From the NCBI GenBank assembly GCA_948434855.1, contig CAOJFR010000013.1, positions 1 through 29,266 of the forward strand: 29,266 nt of DNA. Reading direction: 5' to 3'. Shown here piece by piece: positions 6,287-12,998 of the stretch. Each line of letters opens with the position of its first letter. Within the stretch, counting starts at the first letter, position 1. The notes beneath the pieces are model-generated. The model did no database searches. It had not been told where the DNA came from and worked only from the letters and a program-made list of their open reading frames with translations. This stretch comes from an uncultured Clostridia bacterium (GTDB lineage: Bacteria > Bacillota > Clostridia > Christensenellales > UBA1242). The position numbers were made by a program, and so were the translations under genes.

Positions 6287-7412
6287 AGTAAATTTCTGCG
6301 TCAAACTCCAAACTTGCACTTGAGTGATTTGCTGTTAACATTCCTGGTCCTTCCATTGAGTTGTTTTCTCCGCTTTTTCTGTTAACCTTTATACAAACAA
6401 TTTGCTTGCTAGATGCCCAAATATCAAGCTCCATGCTTCCAATATTAACACCAACATTATTTGGCTTCAAAAACCTAAATGCTCCTGAATAACTAAGCGC
6501 TGGCAATGTTCTCATTTCAGTTGGCAGGTTTATAAGTATAACTGCCTTGGTTGAGCTTTCGGAAACTCCAGTTCCAAAAACTTGCCAATCACTATTTTCA
6601 ATTTTTATATAAAACCTTTGACAGTCAGCTAGTTCAGATGTCTTTGTCTTTGGAACAAATGCTGTTGCTTTTGTTCCAACTTCAAGTTTAGCCCAGCTAA
6701 TTAAAACATTATTTGCTGAAATAGTAAAAACTCCGTTTTCGTAGTTTGCAGAAACAGTGCCATTGCTTTGGTCAACAGATGCAGTGAGTGTTCCTGTTGG
6801 TGGTGGGTTTTCAAATGTCTGAGTTATTGTTCCATTTAACAAAATACCATTTTCCTTAACAATGACTTGTGTCTCTTCTTCTTCAAGTCTCCAACGATCT
6901 ACAGAATATAAATCATAAGATGGTTGTGAACCTAGAGCATCTCTTCTATATATTGTTAAACCTCTTTGATTAATTCTAAAATCGCCATTTATAAGCAAAT
7001 TTGTGTTTGAATAATTAGAAAAAACCAAGTTAAGTGAATTGTTTAAGTTATTAAGTTTATTTTCTAGCTGTTTCATTTTTAATTCAATTTCAGTAATTTT
7101 TTCTTGGTCTTCATCAAGATTTTTTATTTGCTCTTTTATAAGCTCAAAGTCATTTTTAAACTCTTCAAATGAGTTTTTGAAATATTCGTCCTCGCTCTCT
7201 ATAAACTTCAGTCTATAAGAAAAGTCTGCAAAATTATCTTCCAGCATTTCTATTCTTGATGCGTAGCTTGAGCTTGCAGAAGTTGTTGGTGTTTCCTTTT
7301 TCCCTGTGTCCGAATTTTTATAAAACATGAAATAATACACACAGCCACCAGCAATAGCTAGTGCTAAGATTATGGATGTTATTATTAAAAAGATTTTCGT
7401 AATTTTTTTCAT
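6285..7412 (-). CDS. Membrane-anchored phage receptor-binding-like protein
   Basis: 375 residues. An N-terminal hydrophobic helix (7-30) after a KK start predicts a signal anchor with the rest outside. Residues 50-135 form a coiled coil (MKQLENKLNNLNNSLNLV), suggesting a trimer or dimer stalk. A module follows that I recognise from tail and fibre proteins of gut Bacillota phages: GDFRINQRG (143-151), SVDRWRL (170-176), and AKLEVGTKATAFVPK (241-255), then QRFYIKI and a beta-rich tip. In a filamentous phage this would be the adsorption (pIII-like) protein; that role is inferred. It follows the 495-residue gene by 12 bases. No C-terminal membrane span is visible, unlike classical pIII. Confidence 0.7.
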   Translation of the reverse strand: MKKITKIFLIITSIILALAIAGGCVYYFMFYKNSDTGKKETPTTSASSSYASRIEMLEDNFADFSYRLKFIESEDEYFKNSFEEFKNDFELIKEQIKNLDEDQEKITEIELKMKQLENKLNNLNNSLNLVFSNYSNTNLLINGDFRINQRGLTIYRRDALGSQPSYDLYSVDRWRLEEEETQVIVKENGILLNGTITQTFENPPPTGTLTASVDQSNGTVSANYENGVFTISANNVLISWAKLEVGTKATAFVPKTKTSELADCQRFYIKIENSDWQVFGTGVSESSTKAVILINLPTEMRTLPALSYSGAFRFLKPNNVGVNIGSMELDIWASSKQIVCIKVNRKSGENNSMEGPGMLTANHSSASLEFDAEIY

Positions 7413-7424
7413 AAGTGCTCCTTT

Positions 7425-8912
7425 TTATCTAAGAACAAATATTTGTTCTAGCATCATAGTTTCAACATAAAATTTCACTGTTGATTCCCACTTTATTGTT
7501 AAATAATTATCTTTCTCGCATACTACATAAAAAGTCATTTGATTTTTATCATAGTAGTCAATTCTGCCAACTTCTGATGTTATTGGATTGTTTGTTGAAA
7601 TTGTAAGTGTTCCGTTTCCAACCATATCTGAGTTGCTTAAATTTTCATGCCAGGCATGATTTTCATCTGAGCCAATGAACGACCAGCCATATATTGAATT
7701 TGGCGAACCACCTGCAAATTCCCTTCCGTCCATTACTAAAATTGAACTTGCAACAACTTTGATTTTATCTCCAGCTTTAAGACCTTCCACCCTTATACTT
7801 GCCTTATTTTCGTTTGCTGAACCATAAATAGAAGTTCCATTTTCTGCTGAGCTTGTTATATCTACATAGTTTTTATATAGAGCTATAAAAGTTGTGTTCT
7901 TCTTAATTTTAACGCTATTAATGTCTACCAAATCAGATCCATTTTCGCTCCAACCATAAAACTTTTCATCTGTAATTGTTGGCGCTTTTGGAAAATCATT
8001 TCTGCCAACATTTTGAGTATTTAAAATTTCCCCTCTTGAGCTGAATTTAACTTCATACAGGCGTTCTTCATATATTCCATAAAGCACTAAGTTGTTAGAA
8101 ATTTTAATAGTTGATGCATTTATTTTTGAACCACCTTTTGTATAAGACCAGCCAATGTTTTCATAGCCAACTTTTTCAATAACTGGTAACTTAATCTCTG
8201 AACCTTTTTTGAACTCTAATATCTTTGAATTTTCGGCATCAGAAACAAACATAACTTTGCACATGTCTGCATCTGGGTTATAGGCATTTTCTATTTTTTT
8301 AACTTCAATTTCAAAGTTTTCACGCTCAAAATATTTGAGCCAGTGTCCATAAGCTTTAAGTCCACCTTCACTTGAAATTTTTATGTTGGTATACTCTTTA
8401 TAAAAGAAGAAATCTATTTTGAGTGTGTCTTCAATCTTTACATTGTTATTTTCATCAAAAAAAGCATTATTAAAATATGCACTAATTGAATTGTTAAAAA
8501 TTTCAGTTCTTAGTGGTGTATCATTTATAAAAACTATATAATCATTTCCACTTAGCACAAATGTTTCATCAGATTTAATTGTAGTTGAATAATGGTTTTC
8601 TTTATCAGAAAACTCTTGTTTCAAAACAATGTTATCAAAGTTATACTTAGTAGATTCTAGTGTTTTTTCAATCGTCACTGTTGGCTTTTTAAAAACACTT
8701 CCTATAGTCCCAAAAACCCCACCGCTTGCACTATAATATTCATTCAAGCTATAGCATGCATAACCAGCTAGCCCAAGAACCGCAAAAACTAATATAGTCA
8801 AGCAAGCAATTTTTACTCCTTCTTTTCCAATAGCTGCAAAAAAACCAAAAGCAATTATTATGACTATTAATAATGAAGGAAGCCAAGATAATCCAAATAA
8901 AGATAATAACAT
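7425..8912 (-). CDS. Two-helix membrane protein with InlB-like repeats
   Basis: 495 residues. Two hydrophobic helices at the N-terminus (about 11-28 and 33-53), then an exported region. Residues 217-283 and 286-348 are two Listeria-Bacteroides (InlB B-type) repeats, each with a KVxF-type strand, a GWS turn (GWSYTKGGS, GWSENGSDL) and a closing LYGIY or ALYKN. These repeats are common on surface adhesins. The C-terminal 145 residues are beta-rich (GWSFIGSDENHAWHENLSN). The Shine-Dalgarno GGAGGTGGA lies inside the end of the upstream gene, so translation is coupled. Probably part of the virion or of a host-surface complex; no closer family recognised. Confidence 0.65.
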   Translation of the reverse strand: MLLSLFGLSWLPSLLIVIIIAFGFFAAIGKEGVKIACLTILVFAVLGLAGYACYSLNEYYSASGGVFGTIGSVFKKPTVTIEKTLESTKYNFDNIVLKQEFSDKENHYSTTIKSDETFVLSGNDYIVFINDTPLRTEIFNNSISAYFNNAFFDENNNVKIEDTLKIDFFFYKEYTNIKISSEGGLKAYGHWLKYFERENFEIEVKKIENAYNPDADMCKVMFVSDAENSKILEFKKGSEIKLPVIEKVGYENIGWSYTKGGSKINASTIKISNNLVLYGIYEERLYEVKFSSRGEILNTQNVGRNDFPKAPTITDEKFYGWSENGSDLVDINSVKIKKNTTFIALYKNYVDITSSAENGTSIYGSANENKASIRVEGLKAGDKIKVVASSILVMDGREFAGGSPNSIYGWSFIGSDENHAWHENLSNSDMVGNGTLTISTNNPITSEVGRIDYYDKNQMTFYVVCEKDNYLTIKWESTVKFYVETMMLEQIFVLR

Positions 8913-8913
8913 A

Positions 8914-10233
8914 CTAGTCCACCTCCAAAATGTAATTATTTAATTTTTGGTTTATTTCAACGCCATTGATTTTATGAACAAAGAAAACATCTGTGTTAAT
9001 GCTAATTGTTTCATAACCTAAGAATTTAGGGTTTGAAAAATCAATATTAACATTTAATCTGAATTTTCCTGCAGCTGAACCAAATGCATTTTTAAAATTT
9101 TCACAAATACTTAAAACTCCGTCTTCAAAAACAAAGTCTTTGTCTGTTACTTCATATATGTTAGAAGAAGTTGCATAATCAAAAGTATTTTCTGATGTTA
9201 CGCCAAAGTTTTCAACTCCCTTATAGTAGTTAATCAAGCTATCATGTGCAGAAGAAGAAATTTTGTCATCAACCTTTACATAAGCTGCAAAAGCTGATTG
9301 CACTGTTTCATTAACTTTACCCCATACTCTATCGCCCTTATTGAGTTTTGTGTATGTTGTGCCGTTCCTGCTATAATATTGGAAGTAATCGCCAAAAATT
9401 AGTTTTCTTCCACCGTCAGTTCCATTTTGCATTCCACTGCAATAGTCATAAATTCTTTCAAGGATATATAGAATATCGCATGAATAATAATTGTAATCAT
9501 AGTAGAAAGCTGTGTCCCCAAGACCTACTTTTAAATCGCCTTCAAAATCACTTTTGTTATTTGTCTGATAGTTTTTTGAATTTATATAAAACTCACTTGT
9601 GGTTGAAAATTCAGCATTATTATTTAATGGGCTTAATCCAAACAATTCAGTTTCTTCGCCTGAGCCAATTTGAATTAAAAATTTGAAATCATCTTCAAGC
9701 ATTTTATTCAGAATTGTGCTATCTTCTTGCCATTGCATTTCATTTCCGACAGAAGAACCAACATAAGTGTAAACAGATAGATTTCTATAATCTGCGTTGC
9801 CTTTGTAAATATTTCTATATTTAGTAATATATTCTTTCCATACAAGAAGTCCACGACCCGGATCTTTTTCTCTTTTTGATCCTATTGTTTTTGTTCCAAC
9901 AGTGGAGTAGTCTGCAGTAAAATCTAAGCTATTGCTATTAGAAATAAACTGAATGCAGTAACTCTTAAATTCTTTTTCTGTTTCATCCCAAATTGAGTTT
10001 ATAACAACTTCATAAAAGTTTTTGTGAATATTGACTTCCCAAAAGTATTTCTCGTATGTTCCAGTTACTCCATTGTAGTCATAAGTTATTTTTTGTTTGT
10101 CTACATTGAATGTGTAATTCACATATTTGGTCGGCATAAATAATATCATGCAAAGCCACCAACCAATAATAATTAATATTGGAAGTGCTGCAATTACTGA
10201 ACCAACTATCGCAAATATTTTTTTCTTTTCCAT
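8914..10233 (-). CDS. Membrane-anchored exported prophage protein, 439 residues
   Basis: One N-terminal hydrophobic helix (about 7-33, IIIGWWLCMILFM) after a lysine cluster, then about 400 residues of Tyr/Asn/Ser-rich sequence expected outside the membrane. Cysteines are few. No repeat, catalytic motif or sorting signal is recognised. Its place, first of three large anchored proteins after the small membrane protein and 9 bases from it, fits a minor virion protein. The stop lies 1 base from the next start, and its 3' end carries that gene's ribosome binding site. Confidence 0.6.
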   Translation of the reverse strand: MEKKKIFAIVGSVIAALPILIIIGWWLCMILFMPTKYVNYTFNVDKQKITYDYNGVTGTYEKYFWEVNIHKNFYEVVINSIWDETEKEFKSYCIQFISNSNSLDFTADYSTVGTKTIGSKREKDPGRGLLVWKEYITKYRNIYKGNADYRNLSVYTYVGSSVGNEMQWQEDSTILNKMLEDDFKFLIQIGSGEETELFGLSPLNNNAEFSTTSEFYINSKNYQTNNKSDFEGDLKVGLGDTAFYYDYNYYSCDILYILERIYDYCSGMQNGTDGGRKLIFGDYFQYYSRNGTTYTKLNKGDRVWGKVNETVQSAFAAYVKVDDKISSSAHDSLINYYKGVENFGVTSENTFDYATSSNIYEVTDKDFVFEDGVLSICENFKNAFGSAAGKFRLNVNIDFSNPKFLGYETISINTDVFFVHKINGVEINQKLNNYILEVD

Positions 10234-10241
10234 AGTAACTC

Positions 10242-10403
10242 CTAAATATTATTTAAAAACTTTAGTCCTACAATGTTGAAGAACTTAAGCACAGGTTCTG
10301 TGAATTCAGGCAACCAGTTTTGCCACCTGCAGAGAGCAACAAAGCCAATAAAGACTGCAACTAGAACAACAAGAACCAAAAGTGTTATAAAAAACTTTTT
10401 CAT
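10242..10403 (-). CDS. Small single-helix membrane protein, candidate coat protein
   Basis: 53 residues from the ATG at 10403, behind AAGGGGG; a longer in-frame reading starts inside the tRNA-Phe gene and is rejected. MKKFF is followed by a 20-residue hydrophobic stretch (TLLVLVVLVAVFIGFVALC), then an amphipathic tail with PEFTEPVLKFF. Major and minor coat proteins of filamentous phages are of this size and topology, and this is the only such gene in the element. The acidic N-terminus and basic C-terminus of a classical major coat protein are not obvious, so a pVII/pIX-like or other small membrane role is possible. Confidence 0.55.
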   Translation of the reverse strand: MKKFFITLLVLVVLVAVFIGFVALCRWQNWLPEFTEPVLKFFNIVGLKFLNNI

Positions 10404-10430
10404 AGCAACAAACCCCCTTTTAAAATTTGT

Positions 10431-10507
10431 TGGTGCAGAAGAGTAGATTTGAACTACTGACACAGGGATTTTCAGTCCCTTGCTCTACCAAGCTGAGCTA
10501 CTTCCAC
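10431..10507 (-). tRNA. tRNA-Phe (GAA) carried by the element
   Basis: 77 bases including an encoded CCA. The 7-base-pair acceptor stem has two G-U pairs. The D stem is GCTC/GAGC, the anticodon stem AGGGA/TCCCT around CTGAAAA, the variable loop 5 bases, and the T stem AGTAG/CTACT with loop TTCAAAT. All arms fold properly, so it looks functional. It sits on the operon strand, 27 bases before the 53-residue membrane protein gene, so it is probably cotranscribed or acts as a processing point. Confidence 0.9.
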
Positions 10508-10742
10508 AAGTGTGGTGGATATTTATAAAACAAAGGAAGTTTTACTTAAAATTACTGGATAATTTGCACATTTACCATATCAAAATAGTTTTGCAGAAGC
10601 TTTGACTAACCACCACACAATCAAAAGTTCTGCAGATGTCCGTCTGTCCGGACTGCCTCACATGGAAGAATACGTTTTGCTTAGTCCACTAGCTTTTATT
10701 TTTGCTAGCGATGTCGCAAGCTTCTTTAATGTTAAAATTACT
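10508..10742. other. Structured non-coding gap between early and late genes
   Basis: No credible ORF. A 9-base inverted repeat, GTGTGGTGG (10510-10518) with CCACCACAC (10610-10618), encloses 91 bases, with a small AAATTA/TAATTT hairpin inside. Three more short hairpins follow: GTCCG/CGGAC near 10640, CTAGC/GCTAG near 10690-10708, and GCGA/TCGC near 10710. On the minus strand a TATAAA (10522-10527) with no good -35 lies just ahead of the tRNA, suggesting an activator-dependent late promoter. It could also hold a replication origin or a small RNA. Confidence 0.45.
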
Positions 10743-11078
10743 TTATTCTGCTTCTTCAACATGAAAGAAGTGTGTTTCTTTTGGAAGAAATACATCATCC
10801 AAGAAATTTTTTTCTATGATTTCCTGAACTGCTCCAACTGAAAGCTTGTCTTCTTCCATAAAGTTTTCTCTGAAGAAATTATCAACTTCATGAAAAGCTT
10901 CTTGCATTCCTTCAGACATTGCATAAATCAAAAACATTTTTAAAGTGCCTTGCATGAGTTCCAAACTTTTGACAATTTTCTTCTGTAAGTCTTTTGTTTC
11001 TTTTTTAACAGGCTTAAGTTCCCTAAAGGTCACAATAAAATTTTCTATAGTTTTTTCATAAACTTCTGCTACATTCAT
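10743..11078 (-). CDS. Early-type hypothetical protein, 111 residues
   Basis: Overlaps the upstream gene by ATGA. The N-terminus (FIVTFRELKPVKKETKDLQK) aligns with that of the 81-residue protein encoded just before it (YIDFYKEIKPEEWTTERLRK), so the two are probably paralogues from a tandem duplication. The rest is acidic and helical, ending FHVEEAE. No membrane span, no known domain. Last gene before the structured gap. Confidence 0.6.
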   Translation of the reverse strand: MNVAEVYEKTIENFIVTFRELKPVKKETKDLQKKIVKSLELMQGTLKMFLIYAMSEGMQEAFHEVDNFFRENFMEEDKLSVGAVQEIIEKNFLDDVFLPKETHFFHVEEAE

Positions 11079-11320
11079 AGTTCTTCTCCTGCTTCATTAA
11101 TTTCTTCTGAGATTGTTACATATTTTATTAATTGTTCAAAAACATCATCTATGGTTTTACATCGGACTTTTTCAAAGTATTTTCCACCAAAGTTTTTTAT
11201 GTTCTGAAGGTTTAAAACTATCTGCTTTCTTAGCCTTTCTGTTGTCCATTCTTCAGGCTTGATTTCCTTGTAAAAATCAATATAGTTTTTTATGTAATCT
11301 TCAAAGTTTTTCTCTTTCAT
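11075..11320 (-). CDS. Early-type hypothetical protein, 81 residues
   Basis: Translationally coupled on both sides by 4-base overlaps. It shares an N-terminal pattern (YxxxF/Y, KE/REIKP/LKP, then a Lys-Gln-Ile-Val helix) with the 111-residue protein downstream. Acidic overall, soluble, predicted helical. Function not recognised. Confidence 0.6.
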   Translation of the reverse strand: MKEKNFEDYIKNYIDFYKEIKPEEWTTERLRKQIVLNLQNIKNFGGKYFEKVRCKTIDDVFEQLIKYVTISEEINEAGEEL

Positions 11321-11595
11321 ACAACTACACCCCCATAGTTATCGACCCAGTCAATATCTTGCTGAAGTGTTTGTGCTGCATATTGTTTTGAACTATAAAA
11401 GTCAATATCTGAATAGTCAGTAAAGCCTATATACTTTTGCCCATGCATAACAACAATATGAGTTCTTCTTGATTTCCATTGATAAATTTTGCCACCATAG
11501 TTCTTCCCTTCGATTGTATCCAACAACTCAATATCTTCGCAGTTCTCTTCTAGGCAGCCTAAAAATTCTTCTTTCAATTTGTTTTCTTCTGTCAT
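11317..11595 (-). CDS. Early-type hypothetical protein, 92 residues
   Basis: Acidic N-terminal helix (EEFLGCLEENCEDIELL), then a beta-rich segment rich in aromatic residues (GGKIYQWKSRRTHIVVMHGQ, later FTDYSDIDFYSS). No membrane span or metal site. Coupled by overlap to the 81-residue gene. No family recognised. Confidence 0.6.
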   Translation of the reverse strand: MTEENKLKEEFLGCLEENCEDIELLDTIEGKNYGGKIYQWKSRRTHIVVMHGQKYIGFTDYSDIDFYSSKQYAAQTLQQDIDWVDNYGGVVV

Positions 11596-11605
11596 TGTGT
11601 TTCTC

Positions 11606-11800
11606 CTAAATATTTGCTTCCCTTGAAGCTTTTTTAGTTGCTTTTTTATCTAGTTCTTGATTAAGTTTCTTGAGGTAATCGTTATAATATTTTTCATCTT
11701 CAGGCGTTTTTTTGTAGTCACATTTCAAACGCGTAACTCTTTCGATTTCGCTTAAAATATCACTTCGCCTAAGCTTTGATTTATTAGTCTGAGCTTGCAT
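11606..11800 (-). CDS. Small basic hypothetical protein, 64 residues
   Basis: Begins inside the end of the preceding gene (17-base overlap). Lysine-rich and helical, with KLRRSDILSEIERVTRLKCD near the start and a KKATKKAS tail. Size and charge suit a small DNA-binding or adaptor protein, but nothing specific is recognised. Confidence 0.5.
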   Translation of the reverse strand: MQAQTNKSKLRRSDILSEIERVTRLKCDYKKTPEDEKYYNDYLKKLNQELDKKATKKASREANI

Positions 11801-12227
11801 TTTTTATTTCTCCAACTTCGTCATTCAAAATGCCGGCATCAATAGCCATGTTTACGAGGTCTTCCCATGTTAATGAAAGACTCTTCCCATTGTTTTCATT
11901 TACCACTATTGGTGTTCTAGAAATTGCTCCAAGCTCTAAGCTAAACTTGGTTACAATGCCGGTTTCTTCATCTTCAAGTGTTAAATTCCCAACAACTTCA
12001 CTTAAAAAGTTTGTTTTTTTGATTGTTCCATAAGATTTTTTAGTCTTTTCATCATCTGCTGCAGAACTTCCTCCAGACATTACTGGTGTAGTATTGTTGA
12101 TTATTTCATCAATCTCTGCTTGGTTCTGGTCTCTATAGTCATCATAAAAACATTCTTCTAAGTCTGAGACAGTGCCTTCTTCTTGGTTTAATTCGTTTTT
12201 TTGTGTGTTTTTGGTTGTTTCTTCCAT
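11784..12227 (-). CDS. First gene of the leftward prophage operon, acidic protein of 147 residues
   Basis: Starts behind AAAGGAG, 8 bases from the ATG, directly downstream of the operator-promoter region. The first 75 residues are acidic and low complexity (ECFYDDYRDQNQAEIDEI), probably disordered. The second half is more ordered (GTIKKTNFLSEVVGNLTLED, LTWEDLVNMAIDAGIL). No membrane segment. No family recognised. As the promoter-proximal gene it would be the first expressed when the repressor is lost. Confidence 0.6.
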   Translation of the reverse strand: MEETTKNTQKNELNQEEGTVSDLEECFYDDYRDQNQAEIDEIINNTTPVMSGGSSAADDEKTKKSYGTIKKTNFLSEVVGNLTLEDEETGIVTKFSLELGAISRTPIVVNENNGKSLSLTWEDLVNMAIDAGILNDEVGEIKNASSD

Positions 12228-12246
12228 GTTTTTGCTCCTTTATTTT

Positions 12247-12261
12247 ACTAAGTTTCTTAGT
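12247..12261. promoter_or_regulatory. Operator-like palindrome O1
   Basis: ACTAAG-TTT-CTTAGT, a perfect 6-base inverted repeat between the -10 of the leftward promoter and its first gene. It shares the CTTAGT/ACTAAG core with the sites at 12285-12315 and 12755-12777. Confidence 0.6.
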
Positions 12262-12272
12262 TATTTAATTAA

Positions 12273-12301
12273 AAAATAATTAAATATTTTAGTTATGTCA
12301 A
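12273..12301 (-). promoter_or_regulatory. Leftward promoter of the prophage operon
   Basis: Minus strand consensus TTGACA (12296-12301), 17-base spacer, TATTTT (12273-12278). The -35 sits in the centre of the perfect palindrome O2, so a bound repressor would cover it. Confidence 0.6.
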
Positions 12302-12315
12302 CTAAAATAACTAAG
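12285..12315. promoter_or_regulatory. Operator-like palindrome O2 and half-site O3
   Basis: TATTTTAGTT (12285-12294), 5 bases, AACTAAAATA (12300-12309): a perfect 10-base inverted repeat. It is followed at once by a half-site AACTAAG (12309-12315). Placed between the divergent repressor gene and leftward operon, as expected for a lysogeny switch. Confidence 0.65.
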
Positions 12316-12349
12316 TTTTTTAATAATTTACTAAATTTTTAGATAAAAA

Positions 12350-12377
12350 TTGAAATAAAAATCAAAAATCTTATTAT
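12350..12377 (+). promoter_or_regulatory. Promoter of the repressor gene
   Basis: TTGAAA (12350-12355), 16-base spacer, TATTAT (12372-12377), with AAGGAG close behind at 12385-12390, so the mRNA leader would be very short. Consensus match only. Confidence 0.45.
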
Positions 12378-12398
12378 TAAATTTAAGGAGATTTTGTT

Positions 12399-12728
12399 AT
12401 GGAACAAATAAAATTTAAAAACAACTTACTATCACTAAGAAACGAAACAAAGCTAAGTCAACAGGAATTTGGAAAAATGTTTGGCATAAAACAAGGAACT
12501 TATTGTAACTATGAAAAAGGTATTACTGAACCTAGCATAGAAGTTATGATCAGAATTGCTGATCACTTTAAGGTCTCGTTAGATTACATATTCAATAGAC
12601 CATTTTCAAATAATTTAGGTCATTTAACAGAAAATCAAAGCAACTTTTTCAAAACTTTTTTATGCCTTAGCGAGACCAATCAAATGAAAACAGTTATTTA
12701 TGTTGCCAATCTTCTTGCTAAAGAGTAA
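12399..12728 (+). CDS. XRE-family (HTH_3) repressor
   Basis: 109 residues. The N-terminal 65 residues are a Cro/CI-type helix-turn-helix: LLSLRNETKLSQQEFGKMFG, then IKQGTYCNYEKGITEPSIEV and ADHFKVSLDYIFNR. The remaining 40 residues are helical with no peptidase motif, so it is a compact repressor without self-cleavage. It is divergent from the long leftward operon and lies between two sets of TTAGTT/AACTAA palindromes, which are its likely operators. It probably keeps the element quiet and limits the integrase. Confidence 0.85.
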   Translation: MEQIKFKNNLLSLRNETKLSQQEFGKMFGIKQGTYCNYEKGITEPSIEVMIRIADHFKVSLDYIFNRPFSNNLGHLTENQSNFFKTFLCLSETNQMKTVIYVANLLAKE

Positions 12729-12777
12729 TTGAATTTTTTTTATTTCATGACATACTTAGTTAAAAATAAAAACTAAG
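12729..12777 (+). promoter_or_regulatory. Integrase-side promoter with operator-like palindrome O4
   Basis: TTGAAT (12729-12734) and CATACT (12751-12756) make a weak promoter. CTTAGTT (12755-12761), 9 bases, AACTAAG (12771-12777) is a perfect 7-base inverted repeat that overlaps the -10 and abuts the AAGGAG of the small ORF. A bound repressor would block both transcription start and ribosome binding. Confidence 0.5.
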
Positions 12778-12786
12778 GAGAATGTT

Positions 12787-12903
12787 ATGGAACTAACAAA
12801 AGAACAAAAAGACAACTTGCAATTCAGTTTGGACTCGCAAATGTTAAAGCTCGCTCAAAGGAATATTGAACTTTCTGACGAGTTAAAAAAAACGCTGAAT
12901 TAA
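12787..12903 (+). CDS. Small ORF of 38 residues upstream of the integrase, with a possible frameshift site
   Basis: ATG behind AAGGAG with good spacing. The product is charged and helical (FSLDSQMLKLAQRNIELSDE). Near its end, eight A (12885-12892) run directly into a perfect 6-base stem-loop, ACGCTG with CAGCGT, whose loop holds the TAA stop. In the -1 frame the reading is open for 36 codons and enters the integrase in frame at its ATG. So this may be a short stand-alone protein (for example an excisionase-like accessory), the N-terminus of a frameshifted 417-residue integrase form, or a gene with one A miscounted. Confidence 0.5.
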   Translation: MELTKEQKDNLQFSLDSQMLKLAQRNIELSDELKKTLN

Positions 12904-12998
12904 TAACAGCGTATTTTCAATCTAGCCTTGATGACTTTTTAGAAAAACACAAAGAAAGCACTCTTAAAAGTGAAATTTTACTTTTAGGAGACCAACAA

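Noticed and set aside
10404..10463. A longer 73-residue reading of the small membrane protein that starts within the tRNA-Phe gene
   Set aside because: The extra 20 residues are tRNA and leader sequence read in frame; the ATG at 10403 has its own AAGGGGG site and a normal KK plus hydrophobic start.
10431..10507. tRNA-Phe as the attachment site of a second nested element
   Set aside because: I found no second copy of its 3' end in the window beyond an 8-base match near 10593, and no second integrase.
10602..10841. Plus-strand ORF of 79 codons across the structured gap
   Set aside because: No ribosome binding site, and its second half is antisense to the well-coupled 111-residue gene.
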